NCBI GenBank assembly: GCA_900541875.1
Contig: UQLF01000013.1
Coordinates: 12,150 to 76,149, forward strand
Source of the DNA: an uncultured Collinsella sp.
Lineage (GTDB): Bacteria; Actinomycetota; Coriobacteriia; Coriobacteriales; Coriobacteriaceae
Length of the DNA stretch: 64,000 bases
Direction: 5' to 3'
Shown here: positions 18,090-26,452 of the stretch, piece by piece
Layout: the number at the start of each line of letters is the position of its first letter
Numbering within the stretch: the first letter of the stretch is position 1
Made by a program: the position numbers and the translations under genes
The notes under the pieces: generated by a model
Databases searched by the model: none
What the model was told of the DNA's origin: nothing
Seen by the model: only the letters and a program-made list of their open reading frames with translations

Positions 18090-19394
18090 CTAGTCCATTT
18101 CTGCCCTGATGAGGTCGAGGGTGCGCTGGCAGTTTTCGCGGACGGGGCCGAGCATATGCTTGCGCAGGTCCGCCATGCCGGGCAGGTCGGCGTATTCGTC
18201 CATGACCTCTTCCATGCAAATGGGTACCTCGTAGGCGAGGTCCATCATGGTCGCAAAGCAAAACTTCTCGGATAGCCCGGCATCGGTGAGCGCCGTCTCC
18301 AGCGCGGGGTCGCCCATACCGTGGTATCGGCGGATAGCGCCTGGACCGATGCGCCCCACACGATTTTCGCCGCCAACGCTCATGGCAAGGCGCGCCCGGC
18401 GGCGCATGCGCTCGTACGCCAAGCCCGATGCGACATCGTACATTCGAGCCATCATGGCTGCGCCGTCGTTTCCAAGGAGCAGGGAATAGTTTTTCGCATG
18501 CGCATCCGGTGCGCCGATAATGACGTTGAAGAACAGTATCTGCGTAAACAGATACAGGTTAAGTTGATGGTGACTCGTATTTACGAGGAGCTCTTGAATG
18601 TCGCGGGTGGTCGGGCCGCCGTCTGCTGTGTACTTTTGGGCGGGCATCACCCCAAGTGCCTGACAGAGGTCTTCTTGATGTAGGCGCCTGATCGTTCCGT
18701 CTTCGACTTTCACGCGGTCATAGCGCTCAACAATGAGGGCGGGTTCGTCCTCAAATAAGCGATACTCAACGTTCGCCGTTGCGATACCCGCACGCTGGGC
18801 GCTTTTCATGCAGACAAACTCATTAAGCGCTTCGAGCTTAAATCCGATAACGCCATTTTTGAAAATATGCGTCGTGGGCGAGGAGCCCATGCATTCGCAC
18901 CAGCGGCCGTTTATGAACGCGAGCGCGAACTTGCCCTGGTTGCCTCCAAGTGACCAACTTTCATCTAGACCCATCCACGATGCATCGCGGTCATCTCTGA
19001 TCGACTTGAGACGAAGAGCAATTTCGTGGTTGTCTATAGGGCGGTATTCGCCAGCGCGATGCAGGACGGCGTCGGTATCTTCTTCGGCACAAAACTGCAC
19101 GCCGCCCGGACAGTCGAGTCCGATATGGCTGAGCAACGCAACGGGATTGTTGGGCCTAACGTCGAATTCGGCGGCAATCGCTTTTCGTTGGTCCTCGCTG
19201 TCGGGTAGAAGGCCAAACAGGTACGGATTCATGACCTGTTGTCCGTATGCGCGATTCGATACGGGTATGTTGGTCGATAGGGCTGGCCCGTCATAGTCAT
19301 GATCGTAGGTAAAGCTGATAAGACCGTTCTCATCTTGCGTGAGCGTTCCAGCAGGCACGCCGCAAATAATGGTCCGAAGTGATGTTCTGGCCAT
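18090..19394 (-). CDS. hipA: HipA-type Ser/Thr kinase toxin
   Basis: Toxin of a HipBA-like toxin-antitoxin pair. Family knowledge: HipA phosphorylates glutamyl-tRNA synthetase and induces persistence. Seen: an N-terminal subdomain (GTLTQDENGLISFTYD, residues 17-95), the kinase N-lobe (WSLGGNQGKFALAF, the Gly-rich ATP loop with Lys), LHQEDLCQALG, and the catalytic loop GAPDAHAKN with Asp297, His299 and Asn302, followed by YDVASGLAY with the Mg-binding Asp. 434 residues, typical. It starts three bases after the hipB stop. Codon use is looser and more A/T-rich than in neighbouring housekeeping genes, consistent with transfer. Confidence 0.9.
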   Translation of the reverse strand: MARTSLRTIICGVPAGTLTQDENGLISFTYDHDYDGPALSTNIPVSNRAYGQQVMNPYLFGLLPDSEDQRKAIAAEFDVRPNNPVALLSHIGLDCPGGVQFCAEEDTDAVLHRAGEYRPIDNHEIALRLKSIRDDRDASWMGLDESWSLGGNQGKFALAFINGRWCECMGSSPTTHIFKNGVIGFKLEALNEFVCMKSAQRAGIATANVEYRLFEDEPALIVERYDRVKVEDGTIRRLHQEDLCQALGVMPAQKYTADGGPTTRDIQELLVNTSHHQLNLYLFTQILFFNVIIGAPDAHAKNYSLLLGNDGAAMMARMYDVASGLAYERMRRRARLAMSVGGENRVGRIGPGAIRRYHGMGDPALETALTDAGLSEKFCFATMMDLAYEVPICMEEVMDEYADLPGMADLRKHMLGPVRENCQRTLDLIRAEMD

Positions 19395-19397
19395 TGG

Positions 19398-19865
19398 CTA
19401 TTTCCCTTCGGGCATGGTTTGGTTAGATGCGTTTGTGGCAATCGAGACTCCGAGATTGGACATGGCGAAATCGGCGAAGACCTCGTCGTAGAGTGCGGAT
19501 GTAAAGGGGGCATCTGCAAGAGCCGGAATGGTTGTGCTGCGACGGTTGCGATGATGAAGACGTTGGGCGTGATGGCGTCTGGAGGTGCTGCAAGGTTGAT
19601 CAGCATGCGGGGCGTCGACTGGTTGCTCATTTTTCGTTTCGCCTATATCCCCTTGAGCGGCGAGCGCCAGTCCAAGAGCACCGAAAACTGCCAGCAGCTT
19701 GTCGAGCCGAATGCCCGTGGCATCTCCTAGCTCGAGCGATGCGAGCAGACGCTCCGAAACGCCGGCTTTTTTAGCGAGGGTCGCACGGGTGAGCCCTTGT
19801 GCCTCGCGCGCCTGACGCACGTAGATGCCGGCTTGACGCGGTGTGGTGATGGGAAGGGTATCCAT
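19398..19865 (-). CDS. hipB: HipB-type antitoxin, Xre family, with long C-terminal extension
   Basis: DNA-binding antitoxin and autorepressor partner of the downstream HipA. The HTH is at residues 10-65 (AGIYVRQAREAQGLTRATLAKKAGVSERLLASLE), with IRLDKLLAVFGALGLAL as the usual dimer-forming end. A standard HipB stops near residue 85; this one continues for ~75 residues, including an Arg/His-rich stretch (RRHHAQRLHHRNRR) and SALYDEVFADFAMSNLGVS. The extension could contact HipA or DNA. Three copies of a 15-nt element lie immediately upstream (19881-19947), the expected operator position. Confidence 0.85.
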   Translation of the reverse strand: MDTLPITTPRQAGIYVRQAREAQGLTRATLAKKAGVSERLLASLELGDATGIRLDKLLAVFGALGLALAAQGDIGETKNEQPVDAPHADQPCSTSRRHHAQRLHHRNRRSTTIPALADAPFTSALYDEVFADFAMSNLGVSIATNASNQTMPEGK

Positions 19866-19880
19866 GGCAATCTCCTAACG

Positions 19881-19947
19881 TGCAGACTTTTGCATCCTAG
19901 TATGACATGCAAAAGTCTGCATGAAAAGGCTCATGCAAAACTCTGCA
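19881..19947 (-). promoter_or_regulatory. hipBA operator: three 15-nt half-palindrome sites
   Basis: TGCAGACTTTTGCAT (19881-19895), its exact inverse (19907-19921), and a third copy with one change, ATGCAAAACTCTGCA (19933-19947). Spacing between the second and third starts is 26 bp. They lie 16-80 bp before hipB, covering its promoter, with a possible -10 (CATACT on the minus strand) between sites one and two. Confidence 0.8.
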
Positions 19948-19984
19948 TGAGGCCTCATACGGACGTTTAGTTTTGAAGGGTGTT

Positions 19985-20563
19985 TTACAGCACCAAAAAA
20001 CCCAAGTGTTCCAGCAGGATCTTGAGGCCGATAAGGATGAGCACGACGCCACCCACGATGGTGGCGGGTTTTTCGTAACGCGCGCCAAAGGTGTGGCCAA
20101 TCGCCACGCCGGCGACGGAGAAGATAAACGTTGTGACGCCGATAAGCGATACAGCGGGCACGATGTCGACCGAGAGCGCGGCAAATGAGATGCCCACGGC
20201 TAGGGCGTCGATTGAGGTGGCGATAGCGAGGATCAGGTACTCGACCAGGTCAATCTTTTCGGCATCCTTGCCGTCGCCTTCATCCTCGTCCTCGATAAAG
20301 GCCTCCCACAGCATTTTGCCGCCGATAAAGGCCAAAAGGATAAAAGCGATCCAGTGGTCGATGGGTCCGATGATGCCCATGAATTGACTGCCGAGCGCCC
20401 ATCCGATTACGGGCATGCCGGCCTGAAAGCCGCCAAAGAACAGGCCGAGCACTACGGCGACCTTAAGGTTGATCTTTTTCATGCCGAGACCCTTGCAGAT
20501 GGAAACGGCAAAGGCGTCCATCGAAAGGCCAACGGCGAGCAGCACGAGCTCGGCGAGTCCCAT
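19985..20563 (-). CDS. mntP: Manganese efflux pump MntP
   Basis: Exports excess Mn2+ from the cytosol. Six membrane helices are predicted, in two homologous halves, each with the family's Asp motif: LSMDAFAVSICKG near the start and TSIDALAVGISFA in the second half; GGKMLWE is also conserved. An acidic loop (EDEDEGDGKDAE) separates the halves. 192 residues. The start is ATG at 20563 behind GGGAG; the frame is open further but that stretch is the structured leader. A yybP-ykoY-like riboswitch and terminator precede it. Confidence 0.93.
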   Translation of the reverse strand: MGLAELVLLAVGLSMDAFAVSICKGLGMKKINLKVAVVLGLFFGGFQAGMPVIGWALGSQFMGIIGPIDHWIAFILLAFIGGKMLWEAFIEDEDEGDGKDAEKIDLVEYLILAIATSIDALAVGISFAALSVDIVPAVSLIGVTTFIFSVAGVAIGHTFGARYEKPATIVGGVVLILIGLKILLEHLGFLVL

Positions 20564-20616
20564 AGTCTGGCTCCCTCTCTGCGGGCGAACCCGCGTGTAC
20601 TTCTGGCAGGGGAGCA

Positions 20617-20757
20617 ACAAAAAAGACCCGTGGCGTACGCGTTGCGCGCACAACCACGAGTCTCGTTCATTAAGGCAAGCCAGGCCGTATCGGCCAGTGT
20701 GTTGACTTGCCGCGCTACCGGAGGCGAACCCGATCACGCGACTACTCCCTCATTTAT
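20617..20757 (-). promoter_or_regulatory. yybP-ykoY-like manganese riboswitch with terminator
   Basis: Read leftward from about 20753, the leader has GGGAGTAG, then paired GCGCGGCAAG/CTTGCC arms around CAACACACTGGCC, then AACGAGACTC. This resembles the two conserved ends of the yybP-ykoY aptamer. The last segment is also the 5' arm of a terminator: GACTCGTGG (20662-20654) with CCACGGGTC (20633-20625) and six U. Family knowledge: Mn2+ binding favours the antiterminated form and turns on Mn exporters. An extended -10 (TGGTAGCAT, 20776-20768) sits just upstream. Identification is by motif and gene context only. Confidence 0.75.
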
Positions 20758-20912
20758 GCGAATCTCGATGCTACCACATAAGCAGCTCATTTGGATTGGG
20801 GCTCTCAGCTGTGTTCGCTCATTCTGTAAGCATCGGATTTTGCGGGCGTCACAGGGGCAAACCGTGAGAAACTTATTGACGTTTATGGAGCGTATACGAT
20901 GGGAGCGATGCC

Positions 20913-21980
20913 TTGGATAAGAACGAGCTGCAAAAGCGTATGGAACAGGCCATTCGCCTGACGGCACCTGGCCAGCCGATCCGCACCGCCCTCGACATGA
21001 TCATCGCCGGTCACCTGGGCGCCCTTATCTGCGTTGGCGACACCGAAAACGTGCTTGCTGCCGGTAACGACGGCTTCCCGCTCAACATTTCGTTCACCTC
21101 GAACCGTCTGTTCGAGCTCTCCAAGATGGACGGCGCCATTGTCATCGACGGCGACCTCACCCAGATCCTGCGCGCCAACTTCCACCTCAATCCCGATCCC
21201 TCGCTTGCCACGAGCGAGACAGGTATGCGTCACCGCACCGCCGCTCGCATGTCGGTGCTCACCGATGCCATCGTGATCTCGGTCTCGGCCCGTCGTGCCG
21301 TCGTCAACGTGTACGTTCACGGCAAGAGCTACGAGATCCAGCCCGTCACCACCATCATGAGCTCGGTCAACCAGCTCGTCGCCACGCTCCAGACTACCCG
21401 TCAGTCGCTCGACCGCTCCTTGCTGCGCCTGACGGCCCTTGAGCTCGACGACTACGTCACGCTCGCTGACATCACCGGCATCTTCTCGAGCTTCGAGATC
21501 ATGCAGCAGGCAAAGACTGAGCTTAAGGATTGCATCGTCAAGCTGGGCAACCAGGGCAAGCTCGTGCAGATGCAGCTCGAGCAGCTCGCCGGCTCCAGCA
21601 TGGATACCGAGTACGACCTGATGATTCGCGACTACGCGAGCGATTCCTCCGAGGCAAACGCCGAGAAGATTCGCGCTGAGCTTGCCCGTATGACGCCTAA
21701 GGACCTGTCCGACCCGCAGCACGTGGCGGCAGTTCTGGGTTACGACGACCTGGACGAGGACTCCGTCATGACACCGCTGGGCCTGCGCACGCTTTCGCGC
21801 GTGTCCGTCGTGCGCGACGGCGTGGCCGAGAAGATCGTCGACGAGTACGGCTCGCTGCAGGAGCTCATGGATGACATCAGCGAGGATCCGGAGCGCCTGG
21901 GCGACTTTGGCGTCAACAACCCTGCCATTCTTGCGGACTCCCTGTACCGCATGAAGGGCACCAAGCAGGGGAACGCATAA
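20913..21980 (+). CDS. disA: DNA integrity scanning diadenylate cyclase DisA
   Basis: Makes cyclic di-AMP from two ATP and senses branched DNA. The N-terminal DAC domain carries both catalytic signatures, DGA at residues 73-75 and RHRTAAR at 106-112. A helical linker follows (about 150-285), then a C-terminal helix-hairpin-helix DNA-binding domain (TLSRVSVVRDGVAEKIVDEYGSLQ). 355 residues, full length. TTG start at 20913 with GGGAGCG upstream; the N-terminus MDKNELQKRMEQAI aligns well with the family. It shares ATG/TAA overlap with ispD. No radA lies upstream, unlike in many genomes. Confidence 0.95.
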   Translation: MDKNELQKRMEQAIRLTAPGQPIRTALDMIIAGHLGALICVGDTENVLAAGNDGFPLNISFTSNRLFELSKMDGAIVIDGDLTQILRANFHLNPDPSLATSETGMRHRTAARMSVLTDAIVISVSARRAVVNVYVHGKSYEIQPVTTIMSSVNQLVATLQTTRQSLDRSLLRLTALELDDYVTLADITGIFSSFEIMQQAKTELKDCIVKLGNQGKLVQMQLEQLAGSSMDTEYDLMIRDYASDSSEANAEKIRAELARMTPKDLSDPQHVAAVLGYDDLDEDSVMTPLGLRTLSRVSVVRDGVAEKIVDEYGSLQELMDDISEDPERLGDFGVNNPAILADSLYRMKGTKQGNA

Positions 21981-22708
21981 TGGCGCCCGTATGCGCCGTG
22001 GTCGTTGCCGGTGGCAGCGGCCAGCGCTTTGGTAATCCCGGTGGCAAGCAGCTCGTCAATGTAGCGGGCCGTCCGCTTATGAGCTGGTCCATCCGCGCGT
22101 TCGATCGTAGCGACAAGGTCGGCCACATCGTGGTGGTTTGCCCTGCCGAGCGTCGCGCCGAGATGCGCCGCCTGGCCATCGACCCGTTTGACTATGACAC
22201 GCCCATCAGCTTTGCCGATGCCGGCGATACCCGTCAGGATTCCACCCGTGCCGGCGTGCATGCGGTTCCGGCGGGCTTTGAATACGTCGCCATTCACGAT
22301 GGCGCTCGTCCGCTCATTACGACCGAGGCCATCGACCACGCTATCGACGTGCTCGTGAGCGACCGTGCTCTCGACGGTGTCGTGTGCGGCCAGCCCGCGA
22401 TTGACACGCTCAAGATCGTTGACGGCGATAATATCGTCGAGACGCCGCCGCGTGAGCTCTATTGGGCCGCGCAGACGCCGCAGATCTTTAGCGTCGATGC
22501 TATGAAGCGCGCCCATGCCGCGGCGATTGCCGAGGGCTTTATCGGTACCGATGATTCGTCGCTGGTCGAGCGCATGGGTGGGCGCGTCCGCTGCGTCCAG
22601 AGCCCGCGCGATAACCTTAAGGTGACGGTGCCCGAGGACCTGCGTCCCGTAACCGCGATTCTGCTCGGTCGCATGGCCGAGGGAGAGGACCTTCCCCATG
22701 TTCAGTAA
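21980..22708 (+). CDS. ispD: 2-C-methyl-D-erythritol 4-phosphate cytidylyltransferase
   Basis: Third step of the MEP pathway: CTP plus methylerythritol phosphate to CDP-methylerythritol. It opens with the nucleotide-binding VVVAGGSGQRFGNPGGKQ (usually GSGxRMG...PKQ; here the loop is slightly longer), with VAIHDGARPLIT and ELYWAAQTPQIF downstream. 242 residues. The ATG overlaps the disA stop by one base and its end overlaps ispF by 11 bases, so translation is coupled. Confidence 0.95.
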   Translation: MAPVCAVVVAGGSGQRFGNPGGKQLVNVAGRPLMSWSIRAFDRSDKVGHIVVVCPAERRAEMRRLAIDPFDYDTPISFADAGDTRQDSTRAGVHAVPAGFEYVAIHDGARPLITTEAIDHAIDVLVSDRALDGVVCGQPAIDTLKIVDGDNIVETPPRELYWAAQTPQIFSVDAMKRAHAAAIAEGFIGTDDSSLVERMGGRVRCVQSPRDNLKVTVPEDLRPVTAILLGRMAEGEDLPHVQ

Positions 22709-23192
22709 CCTGCGCATTGGCCACGGCTACGACGTCCACCGTTTGGTGGAGGGGCGTCGATGTATCATCGGCGGGGTCGACATTCCCTACGAGCGCGGCC
22801 TGCTGGGTCACTCGGATGCCGATGTGCTCGCGCACGCCTTGGCCGACGCCATTCTGGGCGCCTGCCGCGGGGGAGACATCGGCAAGCTATTTCCCGACAC
22901 CGATCCCGCCTACGAGGGTGCCGATTCGATGGTGCTGCTTGCTCGCGTGATGGGCTATGCGCGTGAGCTGGGCTTTGAGTTTGTCGATGCCGACTGTACC
23001 ATTGCCTGTCAGCAACCCAAGATCACCCCGCACCGCGATGCCATGCGCGCCAACCTTGCCCATGCCCTGGGCGTTGACGTCGAAAACGTGGGCGTCGCCG
23101 CCACTACGACCGAAAAGCTCGGTTGGGAAGGCCAGGGCGAGGGAATCGGCGCCTGGGCCGTCTGCCTGCTACAGAAAACCGTTAAGGAGTAA
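22698..23192 (+). CDS. ispF: 2-C-methyl-D-erythritol 2,4-cyclodiphosphate synthase
   Basis: Converts CDP-methylerythritol 2-phosphate to the cyclodiphosphate with loss of CMP. GHGYDVHRL gives the zinc Asp and His; GGVDIPYERGLLGHSDADVLAHAL supplies the third ligand and the hallmark GHSDADV; ATTTEKLGWEGQGEGI closes the protein. 164 residues. It starts within the last codons of ispD and is followed after 3 bp by cysS. Confidence 0.97.
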   Translation: MFSNLRIGHGYDVHRLVEGRRCIIGGVDIPYERGLLGHSDADVLAHALADAILGACRGGDIGKLFPDTDPAYEGADSMVLLARVMGYARELGFEFVDADCTIACQQPKITPHRDAMRANLAHALGVDVENVGVAATTTEKLGWEGQGEGIGAWAVCLLQKTVKE

Positions 23193-23195
23193 CGA

Positions 23196-24662
23196 ATGCG
23201 TATCTACAACAGCGCTACCCATAAAAAGGAAGAGTTCCAGCCGATCGAGTCCGGCAAGGTCCGCATGTACGTGTGCGGCCCCACGGTCTACGACAACATC
23301 CACATCGGCAATGCCCGCACGTTCATCAGCTTCGATGTGATTCGTCGTTGGCTCATCGCGAGCGGCTACGAGGTCACGTTCGCCCAGAACCTCACCGATG
23401 TCGATGACAAGATCATCAAGCGCGCCAACGAGCAGGGCCGTACGGCTGCCGAGGTCGCGACGGAGTTCTCCGATAAGTTCATCGGCGTCATGCGCGCCGC
23501 CAACGTACTCGATCCCGATGTGCGCCCCCGCGCCACCAAGGAGATCGGCCCCATGATCGCCATGATCAAGACGCTTATCGAGCAGGGCCACGCTTACGCC
23601 GCTGATAACGGCGACGTGTACTTTGCCGTGCGCAGCGATCCCAACTATGGCCAGGTCTCGGGCCGCAACATCGATGACCTTATGGTTGGTGCACGTATCG
23701 AGGAGAACGAGGACAAGAACGACCCGCTCGATTTTGCCTTGTGGAAGGCCGCCAAGCCCGGCGAACCCAGCTGGCCGAGTCCCTGGGGCGAGGGCCGTCC
23801 CGGTTGGCACACCGAGTGCGCCGCCATGGTGCATCGCTATTTGGGCACCCCGATCGACATCCACGGCGGCGGCTCCGACCTTGCCTTCCCGCATCACGAG
23901 AACGAGTGCGCCCAGGCCACCTGCGCCTGGCACCAGGGTTTCTCCAACACCTGGATGCACACGGGCATGCTGCTGGTCGACGGCGAGAAGATGTCCAAGT
24001 CGCTCGGCAACTTCTTTACGCTGGCCGAGGTCCTCGAGCAGCACTCCGCTGCCGCCCTGCGCCTGCTGATGCTGCAGACGAGCTATCGCTCGCCGCTCGA
24101 CTTCTCCTGGGAGCGCCTGGAGGGTGCCGAGAATTCGCTCACGCGTATTGCCGGTACGGTCGAGAACCTGCGTTGGGCTGCGAACCACGCGACGGCCAAC
24201 GCCGATGCGGCTGCCGCCGAGGCGTTTGCTGCCAAGGCCGCCGAGACCCGCGCCGCCTTTAAGGAGTGCATGGACGACGACTTTAACACCGCCGGTGCCA
24301 TGGGTGCCGTCTTTGGCTTTGTCACCGAGTGCAACCAGTATCTGGAGCAGGCGGGCGATGCTGCCGACAAGGCCGCAGTCCTGACTGCCGCCGATACGCT
24401 GACCGAGTTGCTCGATACGTTTGGCGTCGAGCTTCCCGAGCCCAAGGTCGAGCTGCCGCTGGGCCTGCTGGGCGTTGCCGCCGGCCTGGTCGCCTACACT
24501 GGTGACGACGTGGACGAGGCAGCTTCCAAGATTCTCGAGGCTCGCGCCGAGGCCCGTGCCGCCAAGAACTGGGATCTGGCAGATGCCATTCGCGATCAGC
24601 TCAAGGACCTGGGCCTGACGATCGAAGATACCGCCGCCGGCACCCGTATCAAATCTCTCTAA
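23196..24662 (+). CDS. cysS: Cysteinyl-tRNA synthetase
   Basis: Class I synthetase charging tRNA-Cys. Zinc ligand Cys27 in YVCGPTVYD, the HIGN signature at 36-39 (the CysRS variant of HIGH), the zinc motif WHTECAAM, GGGSDLAFPHHENE, and KMSKS at 265-269. The C-terminal DALR-like helical domain ends AIRDQLKDLGLTIEDTAAGTRIK. 488 residues. The position between ispF and an rlmB-type methyltransferase matches Bacillus, except that the mini-RNase III gene mrnC is missing. Confidence 0.97.
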   Translation: MRIYNSATHKKEEFQPIESGKVRMYVCGPTVYDNIHIGNARTFISFDVIRRWLIASGYEVTFAQNLTDVDDKIIKRANEQGRTAAEVATEFSDKFIGVMRAANVLDPDVRPRATKEIGPMIAMIKTLIEQGHAYAADNGDVYFAVRSDPNYGQVSGRNIDDLMVGARIEENEDKNDPLDFALWKAAKPGEPSWPSPWGEGRPGWHTECAAMVHRYLGTPIDIHGGGSDLAFPHHENECAQATCAWHQGFSNTWMHTGMLLVDGEKMSKSLGNFFTLAEVLEQHSAAALRLLMLQTSYRSPLDFSWERLEGAENSLTRIAGTVENLRWAANHATANADAAAAEAFAAKAAETRAAFKECMDDDFNTAGAMGAVFGFVTECNQYLEQAGDAADKAAVLTAADTLTELLDTFGVELPEPKVELPLGLLGVAAGLVAYTGDDVDEAASKILEARAEARAAKNWDLADAIRDQLKDLGLTIEDTAAGTRIKSL

Positions 24663-24684
24663 TCCCCGCGGGTTTCCCAAGCAC

Positions 24685-24787
24685 CCGACCGCCCGAGCCA
24701 CGGCACCTTGCCTTTCAATCGTCGGGCATGACCTCAAGGTCTATGCCCTCCTCTTTCAAGGCAATCTGCCGCACCTCGGGCGGTCGG
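24685..24787 (+). repeat. Nested palindrome after cysS
   Basis: Outer perfect 13-bp arms (24685-24697 with 24775-24787), a middle CCTTGCCTTTC/TTTCAAGGCAA pairing, and an inner GGGCATGACC/GGTCTATGCCC hairpin (24724-24747). The inner core is shared with the lysS terminator at 10731-10757. It begins 22 bp after the cysS stop and ends 42 bp before the next start. Confidence 0.75.
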
Positions 24788-24829
24788 TCTATTTGTTTCG
24801 TTTGATAGTTGTATTTAGGAGGTCGCTTT

Positions 24830-25744
24830 ATGGCCGACAATCGCAAGCGTGCACCGCGTGGAGGCAAGCAGGCTGCTTCTGGCTCGCGTCCGATTCGCCG
24901 CAACGACCGCGCTGCCGCTCCCAAGGGCCAGCGCGAGCGCTCACAGGCTGCTCGCCCGCAGCGCGAGCGTAGCCGCGATAACGTCCAGGTTCCCAAGGGC
25001 GAGTTTATCGAAGGTCGCCGTGCTGCCGCCGAGGCGCTGCGTACCGGCTTTCCCGTCAAGCGCGCGCTCATCGCTGAGGGCGGGGAGCGCGATGCCGCCT
25101 TGTCGCACCTGGTCGACGACCTCAACGCCGCAGGTGTCCGCATTAAGTATGTGCCGCGCGCGCAGCTCGACGCGCTGTCGAGCCATGGCGCTCACCAGGG
25201 CATTGCGCTCGAGGTTGGCAACTTCCCCTATGCCGATGTTGCCGATATCCTCGACCGTGCGGGCGACGGTCCGGCGCTCGTCGTCGTGCTCGACCATGTG
25301 ACCGACGACGGCAACTTTGGCGCCATCGTGCGCTCCGCCGAGGTCGTGGGCGCGGCGGGCGTCATCATTGCCAACAAGCGCGCCGCCGGTGTAACCGTCG
25401 GCAGCTACAAGACTTCTGCCGGCGCCGTCATGCATCTGCCCATCGCGCAGGTGCCCAATATCGCCCGTGCACTCGATGACCTCAAGGCCGCTGGCTTTTG
25501 GGTGGGCGGTGCTTCCGAGCACGCCGAGGGCAGCTGCTGGGATGCTCCCTTCGAGGGCCGCGTGGCGCTCGTCATGGGTTCCGAGGGCGACGGCATCTCG
25601 CGTCTGGTGCTCGAGAAATGCGACTTCTTGACCAAGCTTCCCCAGCGTGGCATGACCGAGAGTCTCAACGTTGCCCAGGCGACCACCGCGCTGTGCTTTG
25701 AGTGGCTGCGCCGCAATGCCGGCGAGCTCATGGGGGAGGAGTAG
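24830..25744 (+). CDS. rlmB: TrmH-family RNA 2'-O-methyltransferase (RlmB-like)
   Basis: SPOUT methyltransferase, probably methylating G2251-type ribose in 23S rRNA. A basic, disordered N-terminal tail (residues 1-50, many Arg/Lys) precedes the substrate-binding domain (FIEGRRAAAEALRTG), then the SPOUT core: DDGNFGAIVRSAEVVGAAGV (motif 1), ALVMGSEGDGISRLVLEKCD (motif 2) and ESLNVAQATTALCFEW (motif 3), which form the SAM-binding knot. 304 residues. AGGAGGT precedes the ATG at 24830. Confidence 0.92.
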   Translation: MADNRKRAPRGGKQAASGSRPIRRNDRAAAPKGQRERSQAARPQRERSRDNVQVPKGEFIEGRRAAAEALRTGFPVKRALIAEGGERDAALSHLVDDLNAAGVRIKYVPRAQLDALSSHGAHQGIALEVGNFPYADVADILDRAGDGPALVVVLDHVTDDGNFGAIVRSAEVVGAAGVIIANKRAAGVTVGSYKTSAGAVMHLPIAQVPNIARALDDLKAAGFWVGGASEHAEGSCWDAPFEGRVALVMGSEGDGISRLVLEKCDFLTKLPQRGMTESLNVAQATTALCFEWLRRNAGELMGEE

Positions 25745-25747
25745 CGC

Positions 25748-26425
25748 ATGTCCAAGAAGAACCGTGCCAAGTCCAAGGCCAAGCGCTTTGGCGAGGGCTC
25801 GGCCAAGCCGATTGTTTCGGCCGCGACCTATGGCGTGGGCGGCAATGCGTTTGCGCAGGCCATCGCTGATCCGGTCTCGACGGTGCACTCCAATAAGCCC
25901 GAGCTGCTGGTGGTCGACGGTTACAACGTGATTCACTGCACGCCGCGCTACGAAAAGCTCGTCTACGACCATTCCGACGATCCGTATTCCAGCGACGTTC
26001 ACGATATGGCGCGCACGGCGCTCATTAATGACGTAGCTGCGTTTGCCCAGGGCCGCTACGAGGCCGTGATCGTATTTGACGGCGCGGGCAATATTTCCAG
26101 CGAGCGCCCCAACCTACCGGCCCGCGGCGTGCGCATTGAGTTTTCGCCGACGGGTGTTTCGGCCGATACCGTGGTGCAGAAGCTCTGCATCGAGGCGCGC
26201 GAAGAAGGCCGCGCGTGCTCCGTGGTTTCGAGTGACGGCACAATCCAGGCCGTCGTCATGGGCAAGGGCGTCACGCGCATCTCGAGCCGCATGCTGGTGG
26301 ACGAGATCAAACAGATCGACAACGACGTTCACGAGGCCGAGGAAGCCCCGCAAATCAAGATGACTCTGGGCAGTCGCCTGAGCCCCGATGCCCTGGCCAA
26401 GCTCAAGGCCCTTCGCGGGAGGTAG
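25748..26425 (+). CDS. NYN/PIN-domain ribonuclease, Rae1/YacP family
   Basis: Homologue of Bacillus YacP (Rae1), a ribosome-dependent mRNA endonuclease. A basic N-terminal tail (SKKNRAKSKAKR) leads to the core at residue ~55: LLVVDGYNVIH, with Asp and Asn of the NYN active site, then VIVFDGAGN, SADTVVQKLC and SSDGTIQAVVMGKGV, supplying the other acidic residues. 225 residues, ~50 longer at the N-terminus than Bacillus. It begins 3 bp after rlmB and ends the disA-to-rae1 block. Confidence 0.85.
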   Translation: MSKKNRAKSKAKRFGEGSAKPIVSAATYGVGGNAFAQAIADPVSTVHSNKPELLVVDGYNVIHCTPRYEKLVYDHSDDPYSSDVHDMARTALINDVAAFAQGRYEAVIVFDGAGNISSERPNLPARGVRIEFSPTGVSADTVVQKLCIEAREEGRACSVVSSDGTIQAVVMGKGVTRISSRMLVDEIKQIDNDVHEAEEAPQIKMTLGSRLSPDALAKLKALRGR

Positions 26426-26452
26426 GTGAGCTGACGGCGCGACGCTGTCTCG

